DNA of 64,000 nt from CAVXJN01 sp963762165 (GCA_963762165.1 CAVXJN010000003.1:1426001-1490000); one strand, 5' to 3'; numbered from the stretch's first letter, positions 1 through 9,850 are shown. Notes: a model not told the origin generated them from the letters alone. Program-made: numbers and translations.

Positions 1-500
1 ACGTGATTCGCGGCATTGCCGAGCAAACCAACCTGTTGGCTCTCAATGCCGCTATCGAAGCAGCCCGCGCCGGCGAGCAAGGCCGTGGCTTCGCAGTCGT
101 TGCGGACGAGGTGCGGACGCTGGCGAGTCGCACCCAGCAGTCGACCGAAGAGATCCACAAGATGATCGAAGGGCTGCAGTCCAAAGCGGGTGCCGCGGTC
201 AAGGCTATGGAAGAAACCCGCGCCAGGGCGCAGGGGAGCGTCGATCAGGTCGAAAAAGCGGCCGAGTCTTTGGCGGAAATCTCCGGGACCGTGCAGAGCA
301 TCAACAGCCGCAACGCACACATTGCGAGCGCCGTGGAACAGCAGGGAGCGGTGACCGAAGAGATCAACAGCAATATCGTTTCCATCAGTCAGAGCAGTGA
401 ACAGACCGCGGCGGGCGCGCAGCAGACCGCTTCCGCAAGTGAACAGTTGAACGAGCTGTCGTGTCGTTTGGAAGGAATGCTGGCAGGATTCAAGCTCTGA
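1..500 (+). CDS. Methyl-accepting chemotaxis protein, C-terminal part (cut by window edge)
   Basis: This is the cytoplasmic signalling end of a chemoreceptor, which controls the CheA kinase through CheW in response to a ligand. The reading frame is open from the left edge and ends with TGA at 498-500. The highly conserved hairpin tip is visible near the start (EQTNLLALNAAIEAARAG), followed by the long heptad-patterned helix with Ala/Glu-rich methylation-type segments. The sensory, membrane and HAMP parts lie outside the window, so the stimulus cannot be inferred. The C-terminus has no CheR-docking pentapeptide. The family assignment is certain; the full length is not visible. Confidence 0.95.
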   Translation, partial: VIRGIAEQTNLLALNAAIEAARAGEQGRGFAVVADEVRTLASRTQQSTEEIHKMIEGLQSKAGAAVKAMEETRARAQGSVDQVEKAAESLAEISGTVQSINSRNAHIASAVEQQGAVTEEINSNIVSISQSSEQTAAGAQQTASASEQLNELSCRLEGMLAGFKL

Positions 501-558
501 TTCAATTATGGCCGGCCGATGTTTGGCCGGTCATCCCAGTCGCGTTGGTCGGCATCGA

Positions 559-1215
559 TCAGCTCTCGTCATAAAACCGCAAAATCTGATCGCGCAGTTC
601 GCGATTCAAAGTCTCCGAGTTCGGCTGGCGTGCGTGACGTCCGATCTGGAAGCTGTTCGCCAATGCGGTGAGGTCTCCGCGGCCGAGAAAGATGCGCGAC
701 AGCCACGCGCAGCCAAGGGCGCGCCGAAACCGGTTCTCCGCGGCTTCCGGGTCCAGGTCCAACGCAACTCCCCGGCATGATCGCGTACGGGCCCGATGAC
801 ATCGAACCGCAGCGCTTTCTGGTCGAACCGGCCCTGGCGTGGGTGAACTGTGATACACAGGCGATCAACCGCGAATCGATACCGGCAAAGGGCGTAGATG
901 CCGCGGTACAAACCGATCGGCACCGGTGCGTCGCCTTGCCTGCGGGTCGCGAGACAGGGAATCTCCGCCAGGTGTTTGCCGACGTCGCGGAGGGCTTACA
1001 ATGCTCTCGGGTAACTGGTCTCCAGTGTCGATCTGGCAGCGCCGACGACAGTACCATGACGATCACGATCAGCGTACGGGTGGCGGATGTGCAGCAATGG
1101 CTCACGAAGCGCACCGCCCCGCCGGGTCTGGCGTCGCCGCGTGGCAGATATGGGCTCTGAAGCAATGGGATGCGGCTTCGATCTCGTGCGTATTGTCGCC
1201 AAACTGGGATCGCTG
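559..1215 (-). pseudogene. Remnant of a FeeM-type N-acyl amino acid synthase (GNAT-like)
   Basis: No intact gene fills 501-1440, but three minus-strand frames join into one recognisable protein. One frame reads GTVVGAARSTLE, hits an in-frame TAA at 998-996, then continues as VGKHLAEIPCLATRRQGD and DRLCITVHPRQGRF. A frameshift near 750-770 leads into GVALDLDPEAAENRF and a C-terminus that stops at 559. This order (basic Rossmann-like GNAT core, a TVHPR..RF..K.L.F..IGP block, then a short hydrophobic strand) is what I know from FeeM-like long-chain N-acyl amino acid synthases. With a stop and at least one frameshift it should be dead. The N-terminus, upstream of about 1215, is not clearly recognisable. 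The family call is from pattern memory. Confidence 0.6.
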
Positions 1216-1362
1216 TGGCCTGCACGCCAATGCAGCGCAGCGCGCAACCCCTTGAGCCCCATGAATGTCCTCCCGGCTATCCCATGTACCTTCGGTTCCG
1301 GTATCGGCGAGGAGAACGCATGTATCTAAGGGGAATTCATTCAAGGGTGACCTCTGCTCGGA

Positions 1363-1391
1363 TTGAGTTGAATATTAGCAAGAGCTAATAT
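1363..1391 (+). promoter_or_regulatory. Putative sigma-70 promoter of the RND efflux operon
   Basis: TTGAGT at 1363-1368 is separated by 17 bases from TAATAT at 1386-1391. Both hexamers match the sigma-70 consensus at four positions or more, and they lie about 50 bases upstream of the adaptor gene's start. The -10 hexamer sits inside the right arm of the palindrome at 1371-1392. Confidence 0.5.
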
Positions 1392-1392
1392 T
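1371..1392. promoter_or_regulatory. Perfect 9-bp inverted repeat, likely repressor operator
   Basis: AATATTAGC (1371-1379) and GCTAATATT (1384-1392) are exact reverse complements with the spacer AAGA. The element covers the promoter spacer and -10 region of the efflux operon, the position expected for a dimeric repressor such as a TetR- or MarR-type protein. No T-tract follows, so it does not look like a terminator. The regulator is unknown; the LysR gene at 5959 is the nearest candidate, but this is not a clear T-N11-A LysR box. Confidence 0.55.
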
Positions 1393-1440
1393 AAACGATC
1401 TGCTATCCTTCGGTTCGCGATCTTTTTCCGGAGAATGTGT

Positions 1441-2493
1441 ATGCTCAAATGGCGCCTACTGGTTGCGGCGTTCGCGCTGTTCTGCTGTTCGGTGGTCGTT
1501 GCTCAGAGCGATCGGTCCGCTGCGTTGGAGACGGTCCAGGTCGAAAAAGCGACAGTGCCGGAAGAAAGGGTATTCGACGGCGTCGTGGAAGCGGTCAACC
1601 GCGCGACCGTGTCGGCGCAAACCAGCGGTCGGATCGTGGAAGTCAACTTTGATGTGGACGACTTCGTCAATAAGAACGACGTCATCATCCGGTTCCGCGA
1701 CACTGAGCAACGCGCGCAATTGGAAGCCGCTCAAGCCAACGAGCGCGAGGCCCAGGCGCATCTCGATCAGGCGCAGCGCAATTACGACCGCACAAAAAGT
1801 ATTTATGAGCGCAAGCTGGTGGCCAAGTCGGCGCTCGACGATGCCCGTGCGCAACTCAATGCTGCCCGCGCGCGGGTGAAAGCGAGCAAGGCCCAGGTCG
1901 AGCAGGCCCAGGAACAACTCGATCACACGGTGGTGCGCGCACCCTATAGCGGTATCGTGCTGGAACGTCATGTCCAAGTCGGCGAAACCGCGAACCCGGG
2001 ACAGCCGCTGATGACTGGCGTCTCCCTGGAACACCTTCGCGTGCTGGTACAATTGCCGCAAAGCTTCATCGGCAATGTGCGCAAAGACGGTCGCGCGAGC
2101 CTTTTGCGTGCTGACGGTCGCCGCTTGGCGGCGGATAAGTTGACGGTATTTCCCTATGCCGATACCGCGTCGCACACTTTCAAGGTCCGAGTAGGTCTGC
2201 CATCAGATACGCAGGGACTGTTTCCCGGCATGCTGGTGAAAATCGCCTTCGTAGTGGGAGAGGACAAGCGGCTGCTGGTACCTACCGAAGCTTTGGTTCA
2301 CCGCAGTGAAGTCACCGGTCTTTATGTGCTCGCCGATGACGGACGGGTGGGATTCCGTCAGGTACGGGTCGGATCCAAATACGATGATCGCGTCGAGGTA
2401 CTGTCCGGTCTGCAGGAAGGCGAGCGCGTAGCGTTGGACCCGATTCGTGCAGGCGTCGTGCTCAAGGCGCAGCGCGCCGCGAGCGCCTCCTAG
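1441..2493 (+). CDS. RND efflux periplasmic adaptor subunit (HlyD/MFP family)
   Basis: This is the membrane-fusion protein of a tripartite resistance-nodulation-division pump, joining the inner-membrane transporter to an outer-membrane channel. The protein has an N-terminal signal peptide (about residues 1-21), a lipoyl-like half-motif around VSAQTSGRIVEVN, an Ala/Gln-rich coiled coil (about 75-155), the second lipoyl half (VVRAPYSGIVLERHV) and beta-barrel and membrane-proximal domains. I chose ATG 1441, because the GGAG at 1430-1433 is seven bases from it but only one base from the in-frame ATG at 1435. The transporter gene follows after a 135-base gap with no visible gene. No outer-membrane factor is encoded here, so the pump probably borrows a TolC-type channel. 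Confidence 0.9.
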   Translation: MLKWRLLVAAFALFCCSVVVAQSDRSAALETVQVEKATVPEERVFDGVVEAVNRATVSAQTSGRIVEVNFDVDDFVNKNDVIIRFRDTEQRAQLEAAQANEREAQAHLDQAQRNYDRTKSIYERKLVAKSALDDARAQLNAARARVKASKAQVEQAQEQLDHTVVRAPYSGIVLERHVQVGETANPGQPLMTGVSLEHLRVLVQLPQSFIGNVRKDGRASLLRADGRRLAADKLTVFPYADTASHTFKVRVGLPSDTQGLFPGMLVKIAFVVGEDKRLLVPTEALVHRSEVTGLYVLADDGRVGFRQVRVGSKYDDRVEVLSGLQEGERVALDPIRAGVVLKAQRAASAS

Positions 2494-2628
2494 CGTATCT
2501 CGACGTTCGGATGCGGCGTTGCGCAGGTCGCGCGCGATCGGGCCTACGCGCAGCGATACGGTACGGCTGATCCAGCTCGCTAACAACAATTACGGCTCGA
2601 CCGAGCCACCATCGAATACGGTGTACTG

Positions 2629-5600
2629 ATGGCAGAACGGTTAGGTTTTTCCGGCGCAATCGCAAAAAAGTTTCTCCACTCGGAAATCACGCCCCTTCTC
2701 GCGCTCGTGGGAGTGCTCTTAGGAGTGTTCGCCGTGTTGGTGACGCCCCGCGAAGAAGAGCCGCAGATCGATGTCACGTTCGCCAACGTCCTGATTCCGT
2801 TTCCCGCTGCGGAAGCCCAGGAAGTCGAGCACCTGATCAGCACGCCCGCCGAACAGATCCTGTCGGAGATTGACGGTGTCAAGCATGTGTATTCGGTTTC
2901 GCGCCGGGGCATGTCGGTGCTGACCGTGCAGTTCAAGGTGGGCGAAAACCGCGACCAGGCGATATTACGGTTATACAACGCCATCTACTCCAATCAGGAC
3001 TGGTTGCCATCCGGGCTTGGCGTTGGCCAGCCAATCATCAAGCCCATGGGCATCGACGACGTGCCCATTGTGGCGCTCACATTATGGTCGGACCAGCCTC
3101 GGTATGGCGCCTTCGAGCTGCAGAAAGTCGCTCACGCCATCGAGGCGGAACTCAAGCGGGTACCTGGTACCCGGGATATCTACACCATCGGAGGACCAAA
3201 GCGCGTCGCCCACGTGCTGTTCGATGCCCAGCGCATGGCCGGATACAACATCGCGCTCGATGATCTGAGGACTGCGTTGCGGGCCGCCAATGCCTCCACC
3301 GACGCCGGTGCCCTGGTGGCGGACAACCACGAAACGCCGGTCCAGGCTGGGTCGTTCTTGAGCGATGTGCGCGACATCGGCGCGCTGGTAGTCGGCATGC
3401 ACGACGGTGCACCGGTGTATCTGCGTGATGTCGCCGAGGTAAAGGAGCAACCTGACCAACCGCAGCATTATGCATGGTTTGGCACCGGCCCGGGGAGCGA
3501 TCTGCCGCAACAGTTGCGCGGTGAACATCCCGCGGTGACAGTCGCCGTGGCCAAGAAGCCCGGCACCAACGCGGTGCAGATCGCGGATCAGGTGATTGAA
3601 CGCTTCCAGCAGCTGAAGGGGACATTCGTGCCCGACGGCGTGCACGCAACGGTTACGCGCAATTATGGCAAGACTGCCAACCAAAAAGCGCAGACCCTGA
3701 TCGGTAAACTGATTTTTGCTACCTCGTTCGTCGTTTTGTTGGTGCTCTTGGCGCTGGGATGGCGCGAAGCGATCATAGTCGGCACGGCGGTGGTCATCAC
3801 GCTTGCGATTACTTTGTTCGCGTCGTGGGCTTGGGGGTTCACACTCAACCGAGTTTCCCTGTTCGCGCTGATCTTCTCCATCGGTATTTTGGTGGACGAT
3901 GCCATCGTGGTGGTGGAGAACATTCACCGGCACATTCAGATGGGCGGTCGTAGCTTGTCGGAAGCGATTCCCATGGCCGTGGATGAAGTGGGGGGACCCA
4001 CCATCTTGGCGACCTTCACGGTGATCGCGGCGCTGCTGCCAATGGCCTTCGTTACCGGGCTGATGGGCCCGTACATGAGCCCGATTCCCATCAACGCCAG
4101 TATCGGCATGCTGATCTCGTTGGCTGTCGCGATCGTGGTCACGCCTTGGTTGACGTTCAAGGTTCTATCGCGGCGCGCGCGGCAGTCACAGGGACATCAC
4201 GACGGCCCGTCGGACCGCATGTACCGCTGGTTTCAGCGCTTGGTCGGTCCGTTTCTTCGCGGCCGTGACGGGGCGGGGAAGCGCCGGCTGTTGGGTGTCG
4301 TGATCATTGCGCTGATTGTCGCATCAGTGGGGCTGGCGGTCGCGAAGCTGGTCGTGATGAAGATGTTGCCGTTCGACAACAAGTCCGAGTTTCAGGTAGT
4401 CGTAGACATGCCGGAGGGCACCAGCCTGGAACAGACGGCGCGGGTGCTCGGTGAGTTGGGCCAATACCTGGCGACCGTTCCCCAGGTGACCGACTATCAG
4501 GTATACGCCGGCACCGCTTCGCCGATCAATTTCAACGGCCTCGTGCGACAGTACTATCTGCGCGCGGGCGCCAACGTCGGTGACATCCAGGTGAATCTGA
4601 TCGGCAAAGGTCCACCGGCACGAGCAAAGCCACGAAATCGCATTGGGCGTGCGCGAACCCCTGCAGAAAATCGGTGCGCGCTTCAATGCCAATGTCAAGG
4701 TCGTTGAGGTGCCACCCGGTCCGCCGGTGATGTCGCCGCTGGTGGCCGAAATCTATGGCTTGGACTATGACGGCCAGATCCGCGTCGCGAAACAGGTGCG
4801 TTCGGTGTTTGAGCGGACGGCTGACATTATCGACATCGACGATTCAGTCGAGACCCAAAGTCCACGCCTGGTGGTTGCAGTGGACCGGCAAAAGGCGGCC
4901 ACTCTGGGTGTCAGCCAGCAGGAAGTGAGCGCCGCGCTGGCGACGGCATTGGGGGGAGAGGACGTCAGTTATCTGCATGCGGAGCAGGTGAAGTATCCGG
5001 TTCCGATCCGTCTCGAACTGCCCGTGGCCGACAAGGCACGGCTCGCGTCAGTACTGGCGATCAAAGTGCGTTCCCGCAGCGGCACATTGGTGCCCATGTC
5101 CGAGATCGCGGAAGTGATCGACAGCCGTCGCGAGCACAGCATTTATCACAAGGATCTGCTGCCGGTGGTGTTCGTGACCGGCGACATGGCCGGCAAACTG
5201 GACAGCCCGCTTTACGGCATGTTCGAAATCTACGCGGCGCTGTCCGATTCCACCGCGGAGGGAGGTGCCGCGTTGCAACAGTACTTGATCAATCCGCCCG
5301 ACAATCCCTATCAATACAGCCTGAAGTGGGATGGCGAGTGGCAGATTACCTATGAAACCTTTCGTGATATGGGTATTGCGTATTCGGTCGGGCTGATTCT
5401 GATCTATTTGCTGGTCGTGGCCCAGTTCCGTTCCTATTTGGTGCCGTTGATCATCATGGCGCCGATTCCATTGACCGTCATCGGTGTGATGCCCGGTCAC
5501 GCGCTGCTGGGGGCGAAATTCACCGCGACGTCGATGATCGGCATGATCGCCTTGGCGGGGATCATCGTCCGCAACTCGATCCTGCTGGTGGATTTCATCA

Positions 5601-5860
5601 ATGAAGAGGTCCGCCGCGGTATGGACTTCGAGGAGGCCGTCATCCGTTCCGGTGCGGTGCGCGCCAAACCCATCGTGCTGACGGGTTTGGCGGCCATGCT
5701 CGGGGCGCTGTTCATTCTCGACGACCCGATTTTCAGCGGTCTGGCGATTGCGTTGATATTCGGCATTCTGGTGTCCACGGTGCTGACGCTGCTGGTCATC
5801 CCGGTGCTGTATTACGCTTTCATGCGCAACCGGATCGAGCAGGTCCGCCAAGGCGAGTAG
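2629..5860 (+). CDS. RND efflux transporter, inner-membrane permease (one frameshift)
   Basis: This is a proton-driven RND permease of about 1,076 residues, the usual length for the HAE/AcrB-like family. Its first half contains TM1, a porter domain and TM2-TM6 with the IGILVDDAIVVVENIHRH segment carrying the proton-relay Asp pair. The second half has a matching porter domain and TM block ending LVIPVLYYAFMRN. The frame breaks at 4611-4613: removing one C from the GGTCCACCGG stretch joins NLIGKG to HRHEQSHEIALGVREPLQKIG without loss of conserved sequence. It is probably transcribed with the adaptor. The substrate is unknown; closest in style to broad-specificity or hydrophobic-compound pumps rather than heavy-metal CusA types. 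Either the frameshift is a consensus error or the pump is inactivated. Confidence 0.88.
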
Positions 5861-5910
5861 CCGAAACCGCGGGGCGAACACCACTATAAGTTTATTTTAT
5901 GCCTGGACAC

Positions 5911-5919
5911 TGCTATAAT
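5911..5919 (+). promoter_or_regulatory. Extended -10 promoter of the LysR-family gene
   Basis: TGCTATAAT at 5911-5919 is a full consensus -10 hexamer with the TG extension, 40 bases upstream of the LysR start at 5959. The -35 region at the expected distance (TTTATT, 5891-5896) is poor, as is usual for extended -10 promoters. Confidence 0.55.
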
Positions 5920-5958
5920 TTCAGGTTATCCATAATCCATCGCCGATGCGAGGCGCAT

Positions 5959-6885
5959 ATGGCCGACCGCAGACTCCAGGTTTTCCACACTGTCGCTCGG
6001 CTGCTGAGTTTTACCAAAGCGGCTGAGACTTTGCACATGACTCAGCCGGCCGTGACCTTTCAGGTCCGACAGTTGGAAGAGCATTTCAATACGCGCTTGT
6101 TCGACCGCACCCATAACCGCATCAGTCTCACCGACGCTGGCCGGGAGGTATTCCGTTACGCCGATCAGATTTTCGAGCTGTACGCGGAAATGGAGGATGC
6201 GGTACGCAAAGTCACCGGCGAAATCAGCGGCGCGCTGATCATCGGCGCGAGTACCACCATCTCCGAATACATGCTTCCCGCGTTGTTGGGTGACTTCAAA
6301 TCCAAATATCCCGACGTAACGGTACACCTCAAGGTTTCCAATACCGATGGCGTGGTCGCCATGGTCGAAAACAACGATATCGATCTCGGTGTCGTCGAAG
6401 CGCCGGTCGCGAACAAGAATCTGGTGGTGGAAGTCTGCCGGATGGACCAACTCGTGGTGATCGTGCCGCCAACCCACGCGTTGGCGAAACAACAAAGCGT
6501 GCCGATCAATGCGCTGGTGGATTATCCGTTCATTTGCCGCGAGGAAGGCTCGGGTACCCGCGAGGTCATTTCTGAATACATGCATCGCGGCGGAGTGCCC
6601 AGCGCGGAGTTGCAGATCTGCATCGAGCTCGGCAGTCCGGAGGCGATCAAAGGTGCTGTCGAGGCCGGTATGGGTATTTCGATCACCTCGCGGGCAACCA
6701 TCCTGAAAGAGCTGCGGTTAGGGAGTTTGGTGGCGGTGAACCTGGATCCGCCCCTGGAGCGGCCGTTTTCGTTCGTGCACCAAAAACAAAAATTTCGCCA
6801 TCGTGCAATGGACGAACTTCTGGTGTTCGCCCGCAGCTATTGCAAGGAGCATCAGGTGGTGAGCGGTTTGGCGTCGACGGCGTAG
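5959..6885 (+). CDS. LysR-family transcriptional regulator
   Basis: This is a 308-residue LysR-type regulator. Residues about 1-60 form the winged helix-turn-helix (SFTKAAETLHMTQPAVTFQV is the recognition region), followed by the linker helix and a periplasmic-binding-like effector domain starting near residue 90 (GALIIGASTTISEYMLPALL). The overall pattern resembles the CysB/CbbR/YeiE branch rather than aromatic catabolism regulators. I chose ATG 5959 over upstream starts because the HTH begins normally a few residues after it. It lies downstream of and co-directional with the RND pump, with its own extended -10 promoter. Whether it controls the pump is inference. Confidence 0.9.
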   Translation: MADRRLQVFHTVARLLSFTKAAETLHMTQPAVTFQVRQLEEHFNTRLFDRTHNRISLTDAGREVFRYADQIFELYAEMEDAVRKVTGEISGALIIGASTTISEYMLPALLGDFKSKYPDVTVHLKVSNTDGVVAMVENNDIDLGVVEAPVANKNLVVEVCRMDQLVVIVPPTHALAKQQSVPINALVDYPFICREEGSGTREVISEYMHRGGVPSAELQICIELGSPEAIKGAVEAGMGISITSRATILKELRLGSLVAVNLDPPLERPFSFVHQKQKFRHRAMDELLVFARSYCKEHQVVSGLASTA

Positions 6886-6948
6886 AGCGTCGCGCGCCAC
6901 CGTCTGTTCCGGCGTCCCGGCGCTTGCTACCCTTAGTAAAACCGTTAA

Positions 6949-6972
6949 CGCTTCAGCGGCGACGCTGAAGCG
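6949..6972. repeat. 9-bp hairpin just upstream of a ribosome binding site
   Basis: CGCTTCAGC (6949-6957) pairs perfectly with GCTGAAGCG (6964-6972) around a six-base loop. Its 3' arm ends where the GGAG Shine-Dalgarno (6972-6975) of the next gene begins. There is no T-tract, so it may affect translation of that gene or protect mRNA ends rather than terminate transcription. Confidence 0.45.
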
Positions 6973-6980
6973 GAGTTAAA

Positions 6981-7344
6981 ATGGCGGACGAAGACAAACT
7001 CGCAACTCTTTTCGCTGCCCTCGATGCGCAGGACCAGCAGACTTTGCTGGCGTTCGCCGAGTTCCTGCGTGCACGCGCGCCGCTGCGTCCGGCGACGCCA
7101 ACGAGCATACCGCGAGCCGGAGCCGATTCCGCGGCCGGCGGAGGAATCGGTGGTTGCGGCCATCAAACGCTTATCGCGCAGCTATCACATGTTGGACAAA
7201 CGTGAGGTGCTGCATCAGACCTCGGCATTGATGGCCGAGCACATCATGCAAGGCAAGGAAGCGGAGACCGTGATCGACGAACTGGAAGCGGTGTTCGAGC
7301 GCCGTTACCGAAAGCTCATCGGCAAGGACGAGCAGCCCGAATGA
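6981..7344 (+). CDS. Small conserved hypothetical protein next to PerM (one frameshift)
   Basis: I do not recognise a characterised family. The protein is about 120 residues, soluble and helical: an acidic N-terminal helix pair (MADEDKLATLFAALDAQDQQ), a short Arg/Pro-rich linker, then a basic-acidic helical half containing IKRLSRSYHMLDK and EAVFERRYRKL. A GGAG Shine-Dalgarno lies five bases before ATG 6981. The frame shifts near 7106-7115, where one surplus base in the linker codons separates the halves. Its stop overlaps the start of the permease gene by four bases (ATGA), so the two are probably translationally coupled and may act together. A role as accessory to the permease is inference. 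Confidence 0.65.
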
Positions 7345-8415
7345 ACATGATTGCCGATTGGTTCCGCCGGCATTTTTCCGATCCGCAAGTCGTTATTTTA
7401 GCCGTTTTTCTGGTGATCGGTTTTGCCGTCGTTCTGGTTTTCGGCGAGATGCTGGCGCCGGTTTTGGCTGCGATCATCATTGCTTATATGTTGGAATGGC
7501 CGGTCAAACGCATGGAGCGTACCGGCTTGCCGCGGTTGTTCTCCGTCATCGTCGTGTTCCTGTTGTTTCTGTTCGTTTTGGTTTTCGTGTTGTTCGGGCT
7601 CATGCCGCTGTTGTCGCAGCAGATTTCGCAGTTGGTACAGCAGCTGCCGGGCATGATATCCCGCGGCCAGACGTTGCTGCTGAGACTTCCCGAGCAGTAT
7701 CCGAACTTTATTTCGCGGGAACAGATCATCGAATTGATGGGTGCCTTGCGCAGCGAACTCGGCGCGGTAGGCCAATACGTTCTGTCCATGTCGTTGAACT
7801 CCGTGGTCAGCCTGATCGCGCTCATCGTGTACCTGGTGTTGCTGCCGCTTGCTGGTGTTCTTCTTTCTCAAGGACAAGCACAAGATTCTCAATTGGGTCC
7901 GCGGCTATTACCCCAGCGCTATGGGTTTGACCAGTCAGGTATGGCATGAAGTCGATCGCCAGATCGGCAACTACGTGCGCGGCAAGATCATGGAGATCCT
8001 GATCGTCGGCGTGGTGTCCTACATCACCTTCGTCGCCATGGGTCTGCAGTTTGCGATGCTGCTGGCGGCGTTGGTGGGGCTGTCGGTGATCGTGCCGTAC
8101 ATCGGCGCGGCGGTGGTGACGTTGCCGGTCGCGGTGATCGCATATTTCCAATGGGGCTGGAGCGCGGATTTTGCCTGGCTCATGCTGGCATACGGCATCA
8201 TTCAGGCGCTGGACGGCAACGTGTTGGTGCCGTTGCTGTTCTCGGAAGTGGTGAATCTGCACCCGATTGCGATTATCACGGCCATCCTGGTGTTTGGCGG
8301 CGTGTGGGGATTCTGGGGCGTTTTCTTCGCGATACCTCTTGGTACCCTGGTGCAGGCCGTGCTTCGCGCTTGGCCGCGCCGGCCGCCGACCTACGGCAAC
8401 CAATCCACGGTCTGA
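7341..8415 (+). CDS. perM: AI-2E family transporter / PerM-like permease (one frameshift)
   Basis: This is an integral membrane protein of about 358 residues with the AI-2E family layout: an N-terminal pair of membrane segments, a third pair around residues 65-90, an amphipathic central part (LSQQISQLVQQLPGMIS), and a C-terminal bundle of hydrophobic helices ending at a conserved G-rich segment (GGVWGFWGVFFAIPLG). The frame changes at 7848, where one extra C in the codons before TTGCTGGTG breaks VYLVLLP from LLVFFFLKDKHKI. The family contains autoinducer-2 exporters and Na+/H+ antiporter-like members, so the substrate cannot be named. Confidence 0.85.
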
Positions 8416-8434
8416 TCCCGAGACCGCTGCCTCG

Positions 8435-9850
8435 TCAGAGCTGCTCCGAGGCATAGTCGGCAAGGCGCGAGCGTTCACCGCGCAGCAGGGTGATGTGGCC
8501 GCTGTGTGGCCAGCCCTTGAACCGGTCGACGACGTAAGTCAGGCCGGAACTGGTTTCGGTGAGATAAGGCGTATCGATTTGCGCGACGTTGCCAAGGCAT
8601 ACGATCTTGGTGCCTGGGCCGGCGCGGGTGATCAACGCCTTCATTTGCTTGGCAGTCAGGTTCTGGGCCTCATCGAGAATGATGTACTTGTTGAGGAAGG
8701 TTCGGCCGCGCATGAAATTCAACGACCGGATCTTGATCCGGTTGTGCAGCAGGTCGGCAGTTGCGGCGCGTCCCCAACTGCCGCCGGCATCCGAGTGGGT
8801 CAATACCTCCAGGTTGTCCATCAGCGCGCCCATCCACGGCGTCATCTTTTCTTCTTCGGTGCCCGGTAGAAAACCGATATCTTCTCCCAAAGGTACCGTG
8901 ACCCGGGTCATGATGATCTCCTGGTAGCGTGTTTCCTCCAGGGTTTGCGCCAATCCTGCAGCGAGGGTCAACAGGGTTTTGCCGGTGCCGGCTTGTCCGA
9001 GCAGGCTGACGAAGTCGATGTCGGGATTCATGAGCAGGTTCAGGGCGAAATTCTGTTCACGGTTGCGTGCCTGCACGCCCCAGACGGTGTGCCGTGCCTG
9101 GCTGTAGTCCTCGTTCAGTTCGATCAACGCCTGGCCGTCTTCGACTTTTTGTACGCGGGCACTGAAACCGTCTTGGTCGCTGTACAAAAACTGGTTCGCA
9201 TACCAATGAGCCACCAGCGGTCCTTGTACGCGATAGAAGGTACGCCCTTCCTCTTTCCAGGAATCCATGTCTTTGCTATGGCTCTCCCAAAAATCCGCGG
9301 GAAGCAGTTCGGCGCCGGTATAGAGTAGATCGACGTCATCAAGAACCTGGTCGTTGTAGTAGTCTTCGCTGTGGATCCCGAGGACCGCTGCTTTGATGCG
9401 CAGATTTATGTCTTTGGACACCAGCGTGACCGCCACGTCCGGGCGCTGTTGCTGCAGGCCCATGACCGTTGCCAGCAGGTTGTTGTCGGGAAGATTGCCG
9501 GGCATGCCTTGCGGCAGGGGCGCCGACAAAGCACGGGTCTCGAAAAACAGCCGCCCCGCAGGACGGGCGTTGTCGGCATTGTCGCTCTGACGCGGTGTCG
9601 CCAACGGCAGTCCTTGGTCGATTTCGCTGGAGCTGTTGCGGTTCATCAGTTCATCGATGAAGCGGCTCGCCTGACGCACATTGCGTGCGACTTCCGATAC
9701 GCCCTTTTTGCCGCGGTCCAGTTCTTCGAGTACCACCATGGGCAGGAACACGTCGTGTTCCTCGAAGCGGAAAATCGCCGTGGGATCGTGCATCAGAACA
9801 TTGGTGTCGAGGACCAAGAGCCGTTTGCCGCTGATCTCTTTTTTGACCAT
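8435..9850 (-). CDS. PhoH-family ATPase with N-terminal PIN domain
   Basis: This protein fuses a PIN ribonuclease-like domain (residues about 1-140) to a PhoH ATPase domain (about 230-470). Visible motifs are the PIN acidic start VLDTNVLMHD, the Walker A GQAGTGKTLLTLAAG and Walker B-type LDEAQNLT. PIN-PhoH proteins have been described as RNA-unwinding, RNA-cleaving enzymes related to toxin-antitoxin modules, acting in the cytoplasm. The length (471 residues from ATG 9850) is normal. An in-frame TTG at 9865 adds five residues, but neither start has a strong Shine-Dalgarno. It is monocistronic, convergent with perM. Confidence 0.92.
   Translation of the reverse strand: MVKKEISGKRLLVLDTNVLMHDPTAIFRFEEHDVFLPMVVLEELDRGKKGVSEVARNVRQASRFIDELMNRNSSSEIDQGLPLATPRQSDNADNARPAGRLFFETRALSAPLPQGMPGNLPDNNLLATVMGLQQQRPDVAVTLVSKDINLRIKAAVLGIHSEDYYNDQVLDDVDLLYTGAELLPADFWESHSKDMDSWKEEGRTFYRVQGPLVAHWYANQFLYSDQDGFSARVQKVEDGQALIELNEDYSQARHTVWGVQARNREQNFALNLLMNPDIDFVSLLGQAGTGKTLLTLAAGLAQTLEETRYQEIIMTRVTVPLGEDIGFLPGTEEEKMTPWMGALMDNLEVLTHSDAGGSWGRAATADLLHNRIKIRSLNFMRGRTFLNKYIILDEAQNLTAKQMKALITRAGPGTKIVCLGNVAQIDTPYLTETSSGLTYVVDRFKGWPHSGHITLLRGERSRLADYASEQL

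Noticed and set aside
508..1388. Several plus-strand open frames of 70-127 codons between the chemoreceptor and the efflux genes
   Set aside because: They are antisense to the FeeM-like remnant, have Arg/Ala/Pro-biased composition and show no family pattern.
5048..5884. Minus-strand open frame of 278 codons in the RND permease
   Set aside because: Antisense shadow; low-complexity His/Gln/Arg/Asp composition and no motifs.
6949..6972. Intrinsic terminator of the LysR gene
   Set aside because: The hairpin lacks a T-tract and touches the next gene's Shine-Dalgarno; kept as a repeat.
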